In this document: piece after piece, positions 7,412-17,127 of the stretch
Layout of the letters: every line of letters begins with the position of its first letter
Position numbering within the stretch: the stretch's first letter is position 1
Source: Actinomadura sp. KC06
GTDB lineage: Bacteria; Actinomycetota; Actinomycetes; Streptosporangiales; Streptosporangiaceae
Assembly: GCF_004348735.1 (NCBI RefSeq)
Contig: NZ_SMKT01000072.1
Span: 1-42,202, forward strand
Direction of reading: 5' to 3'
DNA length: 42,202 nucleotides
Notes under the pieces: model-generated
Database searches by the model: none
What the model was told of the DNA's origin: nothing
What the model saw: the letters and a program-made list of their open reading frames with translations, nothing else
Position numbers and translations under genes: made by a program

Positions 7412-8290
7412 GTGCGCGCGAACTTCGAGGACGCCTACCAGGGCCTCGGCCCGGCGGCGGCCCGGCTGTTCAGGCTGCTGGGCCTGCATCCCGGCGACGA
7501 CATCGGGCTCGCGGCGGCCGCGGCGCTGGCGGACGTCCCCGAAGCCGAGGCCCGCGAGCTGCTGGAGACGCTCGTGCAGCGGGGGCTCGCCGCCGCGTCC
7601 GGCGACCCGTCCGAACAGGCCCGGTTCAGCCTGCCGGGACCGCTGCGCGGCCACGCCCGCGAGCTGGCGGAACGCGAGGAGACCGCGGCCGGACGGGACG
7701 CCGCGCTCCGCCGCGTCCTCGACCACTACCTCGCCGCCACGGCCACCGGCGGGCGGGACGCGGCGGGCGGCGAAGGGGTGCCGGAGGCCGAGGGGCTGGC
7801 GCTGCTGGAGCGGGAGCGCTGGGCGGAGGCCGTCGAGACGCTGCAGGACGGCCTGCGCGGCGCCGAAGACGACGGCGACCCGCACGCGATCCTGATGGCC
7901 CGCCACAACCTCGCCCGCGCGCTCACCATGACGGGCGACCTCGACCGCGCCATCGACCTGCTCGGCCCCCTCCCGGACGAGTTCGCGGCCCTCCCCGAAC
8001 CGGACGACTACAACCGGGCCCGCGCGCTGGCGAGTCTCGGCGAGGCGTACCTGCGCGCTCGCCGCCCGGTCGCGGCGACCAACTTCTTCGGGCAGGCCCT
8101 GGAGATCATGCGGAAGCAGGACGCCGCCGACCAGGAGGCGGTCATGTTCGTCCACATCGCCGACGCGTCCCGCCAGCGCGGCGACCGCGCCGCCGAGGGC
8201 GCAGCCCTGGACCGCGCCGTCGAACTGTACGAGTCGATTTCCAGCCCGAAGGCCGCCCCGCTCGCCGCCCGCCGCGCGACCCTGGACTGA
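7412..8290 (+). CDS. Winged-helix/TPR protein resembling the effector half of AfsR-type regulators
   Basis: 292 residues from GTG 7412 (GGGGAGGA 8 bases upstream). Residues 1-60 (GLGPAAARLFRLLGLHPGDD, then AAAAALADVPEAEARELLETLV) look like the winged-helix segment that follows the NB-ARC ATPase in AfsR/SARP and other STAND regulators. The rest is helical with TPR-like units (ARHNLARALTMTGDLDRAI; RALASLGEAYLRARRPVAA). No DNA-binding SARP domain and no Walker A motif are present. The gene is therefore a freestanding fragment of that architecture, or a dedicated TPR adaptor. No partner can be named. It follows the mca pair by 74 bp on the same strand. Confidence 0.75.
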   Translation: MRANFEDAYQGLGPAAARLFRLLGLHPGDDIGLAAAAALADVPEAEARELLETLVQRGLAAASGDPSEQARFSLPGPLRGHARELAEREETAAGRDAALRRVLDHYLAATATGGRDAAGGEGVPEAEGLALLERERWAEAVETLQDGLRGAEDDGDPHAILMARHNLARALTMTGDLDRAIDLLGPLPDEFAALPEPDDYNRARALASLGEAYLRARRPVAATNFFGQALEIMRKQDAADQEAVMFVHIADASRQRGDRAAEGAALDRAVELYESISSPKAAPLAARRATLD

Positions 8291-8330
8291 CCCGCGTTCA
8301 GGGCTGACACGCGCTATGGCTTGCCCGCGC

Positions 8331-8807
8331 CTACAGCTTGCCGTGGTCCCAGCTGACGATGCGGTCGGGTTCCATGACGATGAGGACGCGCTTGGCGATC
8401 GCCTGCTCGATGCCCTCGGCGACGACCGGGTCGATCGGCTCGCCGATCTCGGGCACGGGAAGCCCCGCCATGCGGGAGCCGACCACCATGCCGACCTTCG
8501 ACCGCGGCTCCGGGTCCTCGATGACGGCGCCGCGGCCGTAGAGGGCGACGCCGCGCAGCTCGCCGTACTCCACGCCGTCCTCGACCAGGCACGTCATGGT
8601 CGGGTCGCGGCGCAGGTTCAGCACCTTCTGCGACGCCCGGTACGTGGTGAACGCGATCTTGCCGTCGAGCAGCGCGTAGAACATCGTGACGAGGTGCGGC
8701 GCGCCGTACCTGCCGACCGTGGCGACCTGGACCTTGAAGTTGGCGGCGAGATAGGACGCCACCTCGTCCGGCGTCATCCGGATCTTCTCGCGCTTCCCTG
8801 CGGCCAC
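8331..8807 (-). CDS. PPOX-class (pyridoxamine phosphate oxidase fold) protein
   Basis: 158 residues from GTG 8807, with an AGGTGG site 8 bases upstream. The split-barrel flavin-binding fold is indicated by FKVQVATVGRYGAPHLVTMFYALLDG, TTYRASQKVLNLRRDP and TCLVEDGVEYGELRGVALYG (cited as segments). This subgroup commonly binds F420 or FMN and reduces diverse substrates; the cofactor cannot be fixed from sequence alone. It is convergent with the TPR gene and divergent from rnz (77 bp between starts). Confidence 0.85.
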   Translation of the reverse strand: MAAGKREKIRMTPDEVASYLAANFKVQVATVGRYGAPHLVTMFYALLDGKIAFTTYRASQKVLNLRRDPTMTCLVEDGVEYGELRGVALYGRGAVIEDPEPRSKVGMVVGSRMAGLPVPEIGEPIDPVVAEGIEQAIAKRVLIVMEPDRIVSWDHGKL

Positions 8808-8884
8808 GGGGCACCCACCTCGGTCGACGACGCGCACAGCATAACCAAGCGCTTACCCGGGGGCTCGGGCGGCACCATGGGGGC

Positions 8885-9880
8885 ATGTCGGTGCGCGATC
8901 TGATCGTCCTGGGCTCGGCCAGCGCGGTGCCCACCAAGGCCCGCAACCACAACGGGTACCTGCTGCGCTGGGACGGCCACGGCCTGCTGTTCGACCCGGG
9001 CGAGGGCACGCAGCGGCAGATGACGCGCGCCGGGGTCTCCGCGCACGACGTGACCTGGATCTGCGTGACCCACTTCCACGGCGACCACTGCCTCGGCGTC
9101 CCCGGCGTGGTCCAGCGCATCGCCCGCGACGGCGTCGACCACCCGGTGGACGCGGCGTTCCCGGCGAGCGGCGCGCGGTACTGGGAGCGGCTGCGGCACG
9201 CGGCCGTCTTCCGCGACACCGACGTCATCCGCGAACACCCGGTCTCGGGCGAGGAGATGGAGCTCGATACCGGCGACGCTCCGTTCAGGCTGGTCGCGCG
9301 GCGCCTGTCCCATCCGGTGGAGGCGTACGGGTACCGGCTGGAGGAGCCGGACGGCGTGACGATGCTGCCCGGCGAACTCGCCGCGAGGGGAGTGCGCGGC
9401 CCGCTGGTCCGGCGGCTCCAGGAGGACGGCCGCGTCACCGTCCCGGACGGCCGGACGGTCACGCTCGACGACTGCAGCACCCGCCGTCCCGGGCAGAAGG
9501 TCGCGTTCGTCATGGACACCCGGCTCTGCGACGGCGTCCGGGAACTGGCCGACGGGGTCGACCTGCTCGTCATCGAGTCCACGTTCCTCCACCAGGACGC
9601 CGCGCTGGCCGCCGAGTACGGCCACCTCACTGCGCGGCAGGCGGCCAAGGCGGCGGCGGACGCGGGCGCCCGGCAACTCGTTCTGACGCATTTCTCCGAG
9701 AGGTACCGCGCCGAGGACGGGCGCCGTTTCCTGGACGAGGCGTCCGCCCAGTTCAGCGGCGACATCACCCTCGTCCACGACCTGGACCGGATCCCGATGC
9801 CCCGCCGCGCACCGGCCCGGCGAAGCGAAGAGGCCCGCCTAACCGAAGCTGATCGTGGGCAGGAGTCCAGGCATGGCTGA
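8885..9880 (+). CDS. rnz: Ribonuclease Z
   Basis: 331 residues. A metallo-beta-lactamase-fold endonuclease that trims the 3' trailer of tRNA precursors. The zinc signature HFHGDH is at residues 63-68. GSASAVPTKARNHNGYLL and a second metal-site block (VMDTRLCDG, LTHFSERY) fit the family. The C-terminal 30 residues are charged. Its last 8 bases overlap the start of the next gene, which suggests coupled translation. Note the Arg/Ala/Pro-rich end rather than a classical rnz terminus. Confidence 0.93.
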   Translation: MSVRDLIVLGSASAVPTKARNHNGYLLRWDGHGLLFDPGEGTQRQMTRAGVSAHDVTWICVTHFHGDHCLGVPGVVQRIARDGVDHPVDAAFPASGARYWERLRHAAVFRDTDVIREHPVSGEEMELDTGDAPFRLVARRLSHPVEAYGYRLEEPDGVTMLPGELAARGVRGPLVRRLQEDGRVTVPDGRTVTLDDCSTRRPGQKVAFVMDTRLCDGVRELADGVDLLVIESTFLHQDAALAAEYGHLTARQAAKAAADAGARQLVLTHFSERYRAEDGRRFLDEASAQFSGDITLVHDLDRIPMPRRAPARRSEEARLTEADRGQESRHG

Positions 9881-11240
9881 CGAAGTCGATGTCGTGGTGA
9901 TCGGTCTCGGACCCGGCGGCGAGGACGCGGCGGGGAGGCTCGCCGAGGCGGGCCTGTCCGTGGTCGCGGTGGAGTCGCGGCTGGTCGGCGGCGAATGCCC
10001 GTACTACGCCTGCGTGCCCACCAAGATGATGGTGCGGGCCGCCGGGCTCCTCGCGGACGGCGGCCGCGTTCCGGGGATGGCGGGCGACGCGGACGTCCGT
10101 CCCGACTGGGCGCCGGTCGCGGCCCGGATCCGCGACGAGGCCACCGACTCGTGGGACGACAAGACCGCCGCCGACCGCCTCACCGGCAAGGGCGCGACGC
10201 TCGTCCGGGGCGAGGGCCGCATCACCGGCCCCCACGAGGTGACGGTGAACGACCGGGTGTTCCGCGCGCGCCGCGGGATCGTCCTCAACACGGGCACATC
10301 GCCCACGGCCCCGCCCATCGACGGGCTCGCCGGCACCCCGTACTGGACGAACCGCGAGGCCGTCCAGGCGACCGAGGTCCCCGAGTCGCTCATCGTGCTC
10401 GGCGGCGGCGTCGTGGGCGCCGAGATGGCGCAGGTCTTCTCCCGCTTCGACGGCCGCGTCACGGTCGTCGAGGCCGCCGACCGCCTCCTCCTCAACGAGG
10501 AACCGGAGTCCAGCGCCCTGATCCGCGACGTCTTCGAACGCGAGGGCATCGGCGTCCGCACGGGCGTGAACGTCACCGCCGTCACGTACGAGAACGGCGA
10601 ATTCACCATGCATCTAGGCGACGAGGCCCTCACCGCCGACCGCCTGCTCGTCGCGGCCGGCCGCCGTCCCAACCTGAAGGGTCTCGGCCTTGAGCACGTC
10701 GGCCTGGACGAGAACGCGCGCAGCGTTCCCGTGGACGGTCACCTCCGCGCCGCCGACGGCGTATGGGCGATCGGTGACATCACGGGCATGGGCGCGTTCA
10801 CGCACGTGTCCATGTACCAGGCGGCCATCGCCGTCCGGGACATTCTCGGTGAGGAGGGCTCGCCCGCCGCCTATCGCGCTGTGCCTCGCGTCACGTTCAC
10901 CGATCCTGAGATCGCCTTGGTCGGGCTCACCGAGGCCCAGGCGCGCGACCAGAACCTTCCCGTCCGCACCGGCATGTCGCAGATCCCGGAGTCGTCGCGG
11001 GGCTGGATCCACAAGGTCGGCAACGACGGCTTCATCAAGCTCGTCGAGAACACCGAATGGGGCACCCTCGTCGGCGCCACGGCCGCGGGCCCGTCCGGAG
11101 GCGAGATCCTCGGCTTCCTGTCCGTCGCCGTCCACACCGAGACCCCCACGGCCGTCCTCCGCGAAATGATCTACGCCTACCCGACCTTCCACCGCGCGAT
11201 AGAACCCGCGCTCGCTGAGCTTGCGCGCCGGTCGGGCTGA
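9873..11240 (+). CDS. FAD/NAD(P)-dependent disulfide oxidoreductase (dihydrolipoamide dehydrogenase/mercuric reductase family)
   Basis: 455 residues. The start ATG 9873 has GGAG upstream and overlaps rnz by 8 bases. An N-terminal FAD motif (VVVIGLGPGGEDAAGRL), redox cysteines Cys42 and Cys47 in GGECPYYACVPTK, an NAD(P)-binding motif (IVLGGGVVGAEMAQVFSRF) and a dimerisation domain with YPTFHRAIEPAL are present. The ECPYYAC form differs from the GTCxNxGC of true lipoamide dehydrogenases, so the substrate is not lipoamide for certain; a mycothiol- or quinone-related substrate is possible (inference). The surrounding redox genes (mca, a thioredoxin-domain protein) fit a thiol-handling neighbourhood. 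Confidence 0.9.
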   Translation: MADEVDVVVIGLGPGGEDAAGRLAEAGLSVVAVESRLVGGECPYYACVPTKMMVRAAGLLADGGRVPGMAGDADVRPDWAPVAARIRDEATDSWDDKTAADRLTGKGATLVRGEGRITGPHEVTVNDRVFRARRGIVLNTGTSPTAPPIDGLAGTPYWTNREAVQATEVPESLIVLGGGVVGAEMAQVFSRFDGRVTVVEAADRLLLNEEPESSALIRDVFEREGIGVRTGVNVTAVTYENGEFTMHLGDEALTADRLLVAAGRRPNLKGLGLEHVGLDENARSVPVDGHLRAADGVWAIGDITGMGAFTHVSMYQAAIAVRDILGEEGSPAAYRAVPRVTFTDPEIALVGLTEAQARDQNLPVRTGMSQIPESSRGWIHKVGNDGFIKLVENTEWGTLVGATAAGPSGGEILGFLSVAVHTETPTAVLREMIYAYPTFHRAIEPALAELARRSG

Positions 11241-11279
11241 GGGCGTGAGGGCGCGTCCGTATCGGGCAGGATCGGTGGC

Positions 11280-13265
<1,986 letters not shown>

Positions 13266-13492
13266 CAAGGGACATTGGACGACAGGTCCATTTTGTGGCA
13301 GCGTGACCTTGATCTCGTATCCGCTTGGTGTTACCACTGGGTAGCAGGACTGAGGCTGACCCAACGGGGCCGTCCGGACGAGGGTGGCCGCCGGCCCGCC
13401 GGGTATCTGGACGGTGGCCGGGCGGCTGCGCCATAGTCGGTCCCGGAGCACGTGCGACCGTCAGACAGGGCGACCTTTCGAGGAGTGTGGCA

Positions 13493-14668
13493 GTGGGAAA
13501 GCCGAACCGCCGGGCCCTTCCGACGATCATCGGCGTTTCAGTGCTGACGACACTCGGCGCCAACGTCGCCGTCCTGGTGGCGCGCGGTGACGACGGCCCC
13601 GCGACGGCCCGTGGCGGCGAGCAGCGCGCCCAGTTCGTGGCCGCGTCCGACAGCACCCGCATCTCGCCCGCCGCCGTCGCGCCCCAGGGCAGGCGGCTCA
13701 CCCCGCACATCCTCGTCGCCGCGCCGTCCACCCTCCCGGCCGACCTGGTCGCGAAGGTGCGCGGCGCCAAGAGCGTGAAGGGCGTCGAGGTCGTGGACGC
13801 CGTGCAGGGCATGGTCGCGGGCAAGCGGGTCGGGCTGATGGGCGTCGACCCGTCCACGTTCCGCAACTACACGCCGAAGCCGACCGCCAGGTCGGACGCG
13901 CTGTGGCGCAACGTGGCGGCCGGCGACGTCGCGATCTCCTTCACGATGGGCAACGACGGCGGCGTGAAGCTCGGCAGCCAGGTCCCCGTCGGCGGCAGGC
14001 GGACCCAGTCGCCGCTGCGCGTGGGCGCGTACGCGACGATGGGCATCGGCGACGTCGACGCGGTCGTCTCGCGCACCACCGCGCAGGCTCTCGGCATGCC
14101 CACCGGCAACGCGATGCTGATCAGCGTCCCGAAGACCGAGCCGAAGACGTTCATCAAGAAGCTCCGCAAGGTCCTGCCGAAGAACACCAAGGCCGTCGAG
14201 GTCAACCCGGAGATCGACTACCCGGTGGCCGGGGACGTGCCCACCGCCAACGGCCAGGTCATGAACGCCCGGCAGGTCCGGACGGTGATCAAGGCCGCCT
14301 ACACCCGGCTCGGCTGGCCGTACGTGTGGGGCGGCGAGTCCGAGCAGGAGGGCGGCTACGACTGCTCGGGCCTCATGCAGTACGCCTTCGCCAAGGCGGG
14401 CATCAGGCTCCCGCGCGTCGCCGCCGACCAGGCGCGCGTCGGATGGGTCGTCCCGTACAGCAAGGCCGAGCCGGGCGACATGCTCATCTGGGCCAACGAC
14501 CCGACCGCGCCCGGCTACATCTCCCACATCGCGCTCTACCTCGGGAAGGGCAAGATGCTGGCCGCCCCGAGGCGCGGCACCGTGGTCCAGGTGCAGGACG
14601 TCTACACCCGCAACATGCGCGGCGCCGTCCGGGTGAGCCCCAAGATCGCCAACGGCCTGGGCCGCTGA
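13493..14668 (+). CDS. NlpC/P60 peptidoglycan endopeptidase with an unusual extracytoplasmic middle domain
   Basis: 391 residues from GTG 13493 (AGGAG 7 bases upstream). A signal or anchor helix spans residues about 11-31. The C-terminal NlpC/P60 domain (about 260-391) has catalytic Cys291 in GGYDCSGLMQYAF and His345 in ISHIALYLG, so it should cut peptide stems of peptidoglycan outside the membrane. Residues about 60-250 are not a coiled coil. They read VKGVEVVDAVQGMVAGKRVG, GVDPSTFRNYTPKP, GDVAISFTMG and VDAVVSRTTAQALGMPTG, a pattern like the extracellular core of MacB/FtsX permeases (inference from pattern only). A GC hairpin follows the stop at once. Upstream, 13266-13492 contains no gene but shares a 12-base block with the leader of the gene at 18934. 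Confidence 0.9.
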   Translation: MGKPNRRALPTIIGVSVLTTLGANVAVLVARGDDGPATARGGEQRAQFVAASDSTRISPAAVAPQGRRLTPHILVAAPSTLPADLVAKVRGAKSVKGVEVVDAVQGMVAGKRVGLMGVDPSTFRNYTPKPTARSDALWRNVAAGDVAISFTMGNDGGVKLGSQVPVGGRRTQSPLRVGAYATMGIGDVDAVVSRTTAQALGMPTGNAMLISVPKTEPKTFIKKLRKVLPKNTKAVEVNPEIDYPVAGDVPTANGQVMNARQVRTVIKAAYTRLGWPYVWGGESEQEGGYDCSGLMQYAFAKAGIRLPRVAADQARVGWVVPYSKAEPGDMLIWANDPTAPGYISHIALYLGKGKMLAAPRRGTVVQVQDVYTRNMRGAVRVSPKIANGLGR

Positions 14669-14689
14669 ACCGGCGGCCCGCCCGCCGGT
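14669..14689 (+). terminator. Hairpin directly after the NlpC/P60 gene
   Basis: ACCGGCGG (14669-14676) and CCGCCGGT (14682-14689) form a perfect 8-bp stem over a 5-base loop, beginning on the base after the stop codon. No T-run follows. Confidence 0.65.
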
Positions 14690-14805
14690 CAGAGCGGGCA
14701 GCCGCGGCCGAGCGGCTCCAGGTTCCGCTCGCCGCTTGATCGAACGCCCCGACCTCCTTATGCGATATCGATGACCCTCGGGGCTGGCGTCTGCGCCCGC
14801 AGGGT

Positions 14806-14821
14806 TGTAATTTTGATTACA
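14806..14821. promoter_or_regulatory. Perfect palindrome overlapping the start codon at 14821
   Basis: TGTAAT-TTTG-ATTACA is a perfect 6-4-6 palindrome whose last A is the A of the ATG. It also contains a TAATTT -10-like hexamer seven bases before the ATG, so the gene may be leaderless and the same bases could be the core promoter and an operator. It is strikingly AT-rich for this DNA. Confidence 0.6.
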
Positions 14822-15348
14822 TGAGTACGAGTGAAGCGGCGGAGCAGCTCCGCGGCTGGTTCTCCGGACGGCTCCCCGACGGCTGGTTCGAGGGGCCGCC
14901 GGAGGTCGTCCTCGACCGCGAGGAGGTCAGCGTCGTCGGCCGCCTCCCCGAACCGCCCGCCGCCGAGGCGGCGGAGACGTCCGAGGCGGAGCGGGCCGGC
15001 GCGATCGCCGGCCACATCCAGCGGTTCCGCGAGGAGACCCGCGACCGGCGCATCGCCATCGCCCGCGAGGCCGAACGGCGCTTCGGCCACAAGGTCTCCT
15101 GGGGCGTCGAGTGCGGCGGCGAGCGGGAGATGTTCACCACCCTGTCGGTGCCCGTCATGACCCGGCTCCGGCAGCCCGAGCGCCGCGTCCTGGACACCCT
15201 CGTCGAGGCCGGCGTCGCCCGCAGCCGCAGCGACGCGCTCGCCTGGTGCGTGCGGCTCGTCGGCAAGAACACCGACGAATGGCTGTCCGAGCTGCGCTCG
15301 GCGCTGCAGCACGTCGAACGCGCCCGCGCCGCCGGGCCCCGGGCCTGA
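14821..15348 (+). CDS. Uncharacterised protein with possible ribbon-helix-helix-like C-terminus
   Basis: 175 residues, no signal or membrane segment. Residues 1-60 are acidic with GWFSGRLPDGWFEGPPEVVL. A basic helix follows (IQRFREETRDRRIAIAREAE). Near residues 100-150 a short strand, TLSVPVMTRL, precedes helices LDTLVEAGVARSRSDALAWC, a strand-helix-helix order reminiscent of ribbon-helix-helix (CopG/MetJ) DNA-binding proteins. With a perfect palindrome on its own start codon, an autoregulated DNA-binding protein is a reasonable guess, but the family is not recognised with certainty. It is followed at 125 bp by another unknown gene with its own palindrome. Confidence 0.78.
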   Translation: MSTSEAAEQLRGWFSGRLPDGWFEGPPEVVLDREEVSVVGRLPEPPAAEAAETSEAERAGAIAGHIQRFREETRDRRIAIAREAERRFGHKVSWGVECGGEREMFTTLSVPVMTRLRQPERRVLDTLVEAGVARSRSDALAWCVRLVGKNTDEWLSELRSALQHVERARAAGPRA

Positions 15349-15373
15349 CCCCGGCTTCATTACCGGATCTCAA

Positions 15374-15392
15374 TGATCACTGGGTGTGATCA
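15374..15392. promoter_or_regulatory. Perfect 7-5-7 palindrome between two unknown genes
   Basis: TGATCAC-TGGGT-GTGATCA is a perfect inverted repeat 81 bases before the chosen GTG of the next gene and 26 bases after the previous stop. The composition and the 12-bp half-site spacing suit an operator for a dimeric regulator rather than a terminator, because no T-run follows and the stem is AT-containing. Confidence 0.55.
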
Positions 15393-15472
15393 TGGTGCCG
15401 GCCTGCTCTACTGTGCCTTCATGCGGCCGTCCGCGCGGACGGCCGCGGACGGCGAGGAGGGGTGGTGGTCGG

Positions 15473-16033
15473 GTGGTGCACGGGCTGCGCTGCCTGGACG
15501 GCTCCGACCTCGCCGTGGTGCCCGTCGCCTCGCTCGACCGCGGCGGCAACCCGTTCGAGGTCACGCTGGAGCTGTGGCGCGACGGCGACTCGTTCGGCGC
15601 GGTGGGGGAGCGGTGCGGGTACTTCCTGGCCGATCTCGCCGTCCGGGTGGCCGAGGCCAGGGCCGACGGGTCCCCGCAGGCCGTCCGCTGGCCCGACCCC
15701 GACGACCGGTTCCCGGAGCCGCCCGCCGGCGGCGCGGCCCGCGAACCCGAGCTGTTCGCGTTCCGCTACCGCGACCGCGGCGACGTGGTGAGCACCGGCG
15801 AGCTGCGCTGCGCGCTGCGGACGTCCTCGATGTGGGTCGGACGGCAGCAGTCCGCGTCCGGACGGTGGCGGGTCGCGCGCCGGGCCGTCATCGAGGCATG
15901 GGGCGCGAGCGGGCGCGGCGTCCGCGCCGTCCTCACCTCCGCCGACCTCGCCCGGTTCCTCGCTGAGTTGCTGAGGGAAGCCGACCGGGCCGGAGCAGGC
16001 CAAATGGTAAGTCCGGAGCGTCCCGCGCATTAG
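15473..16033 (+). CDS. Uncharacterised soluble protein
   Basis: 186 residues from GTG 15473; the GAGGAGG at 15454-15460 is 12 bases away, so the start may be off by a few codons (GTG 15476 and GTG 15386 are alternatives). The protein begins GLRCLDGSDLAVVPVASLDRG, contains FEVTLELWRDGDSFGAVGERC, a Pro/Asp-rich stretch, and ends with a helix (FLAELLREADRAG). There is no signal peptide, membrane helix or known catalytic motif. I do not recognise the family. It lies between a palindrome and the cis-prenyl synthase gene on the same strand. Confidence 0.68.
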   Translation: MVHGLRCLDGSDLAVVPVASLDRGGNPFEVTLELWRDGDSFGAVGERCGYFLADLAVRVAEARADGSPQAVRWPDPDDRFPEPPAGGAAREPELFAFRYRDRGDVVSTGELRCALRTSSMWVGRQQSASGRWRVARRAVIEAWGASGRGVRAVLTSADLARFLAELLREADRAGAGQMVSPERPAH

Positions 16034-16045
16034 CCTGACATGACG

Positions 16046-16071
16046 GGAACGGTGAGATAAGTAGCGCCGTC
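16046..16071 (+). promoter_or_regulatory. ECF-sigma-type promoter upstream of the cis-prenyl synthase
   Basis: GGAAC (16046-16050) and CGTC (16068-16071) are separated by 17 bases. This is the -35/-10 arrangement described for actinobacterial envelope-stress ECF sigma factors such as Streptomyces SigE. A start site near 16078 would leave a leader of about 45 bases before ATG 16126. Short motifs like these occur by chance, so this is a candidate only. Confidence 0.4.
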
Positions 16072-16125
16072 GGGCCATAATTGAGCGTTCTCCCGCCAGG
16101 GACGGCCGCTCGAAGGGAAGCCCAC

Positions 16126-16977
16126 ATGGGGGTTCGGCGTACGGAAAAGCCGCGCACCGGCATGCGGACGGCCGGTGGACGGCTGACCTCCGCCATTCGG
16201 CGCAGCGGCCCGTACGCGGCCGTCCGCGATGTCGTCTACCGGATGTACGAGCACCGGGTCGAGGCGTCGCTGCCCAAGGACGTCACGCCGCGCCACGTCG
16301 GCGTGATCCTGGACGGGAACCGCCGCTGGGCCAGGTCGATGGGCCTGGCGGACGTCAACTCCGGGCACCAGCGCGGCGCCCAGAAGATCTCCGAGCTGCT
16401 GCAGTGGAGCGCGGAGGCGGGGGTGGAGCACGTCACGCTGTGGCTGCTGTCCACCGACAACCTGAACCGCCCGGCCGCCGAGCTGGACCCGCTGCTGGAG
16501 ATCATCGAGAACACCGTCCGGAAGCTCGCCTCCGACGGCTGGCACGTCAAGCCCGTCGGCGCCCTCGACCTGCTGCCCGATAAAACCGCCCGTGTCCTGA
16601 AAGACGCGGGTGAGGCCACATCGGACGCACCCGGCCTGATTGTGAACGTCGCGGTTGGGTATGGGGGTAGGCGTGAGATCGCTGATGCGGTGCGCTCACT
16701 GCTCATCGAGCAGGCGAGCCGGGGCACCAGCATCGAGGAACTCGCCGAGATCCTCGACGTGGAGCACATCGCGGAGCATCTCTACACGCGCGGCCAGCCG
16801 GATCCGGACCTGGTCATCCGCACCTCGGGGGAGCAGCGTCTCTCCGGCTTCATGCTCTGGCAGAGCGCCCACTCGGAGTTCCACTTCTGCGAGGTCCACT
16901 GGCCGGACTTCCGCAAGGTCGACTTCCTCCGGGCCATGCGCTCGTACGCCGCGCGGCACCGGCGCTACGGTACCTGA
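16126..16977 (+). CDS. cis-prenyl diphosphate synthase (isoprenyl transferase)
   Basis: 283 residues from ATG 16126 (GGGAAG 6 bases upstream). It condenses isopentenyl diphosphate in cis onto an allylic primer to make polyprenyl carrier lipids for the cell wall. The catalytic Asp63 sits in GVILDGNRRWAR; the substrate-binding blocks WLLSTDNLNRP and DLVIRTSGEQRLSGFMLWQS are complete. An N-terminal extension of about 50 residues resembles the short-chain Z-farnesyl enzyme of mycobacteria (Rv1086) rather than a minimal UppS, and synteny supports that orthology; product chain length cannot be read from sequence. Followed by phoH2. Confidence 0.93.
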   Translation: MGVRRTEKPRTGMRTAGGRLTSAIRRSGPYAAVRDVVYRMYEHRVEASLPKDVTPRHVGVILDGNRRWARSMGLADVNSGHQRGAQKISELLQWSAEAGVEHVTLWLLSTDNLNRPAAELDPLLEIIENTVRKLASDGWHVKPVGALDLLPDKTARVLKDAGEATSDAPGLIVNVAVGYGGRREIADAVRSLLIEQASRGTSIEELAEILDVEHIAEHLYTRGQPDPDLVIRTSGEQRLSGFMLWQSAHSEFHFCEVHWPDFRKVDFLRAMRSYAARHRRYGT

Positions 16978-17127
16978 CGGCCGTCATCCGGCCTCCACCG
17001 CCCGCTCGGCGGACCGGCGCGCCAATGGACGCCTTTCGTCCACGGGAGGTCCGGGCGGGCCACGCCCGCGCGGACAGGCCGGACGAAACGTGTTCACTGG
17101 TACGTCCCCCATCACCAGGGAGATCGA

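Noticed and set aside
13276..13290. TGGAC-GACAG-GTCCA hairpin followed by ATTTT after the YyaL gene.
   Set aside because: Only a 5-bp stem; too weak to call as a terminator.
13330..13345. GTTACC-ACTG-GGTAGC imperfect inverted repeat upstream of the NlpC/P60 gene.
   Set aside because: It resembles TetR-type fatty-acid operators, but one arm is mismatched and no linked regulator is present.
17000..17127. A PhoAT-type antitoxin gene upstream of phoH2.
   Set aside because: No short in-frame gene with a ribosome site overlapping the phoH2 start was seen.
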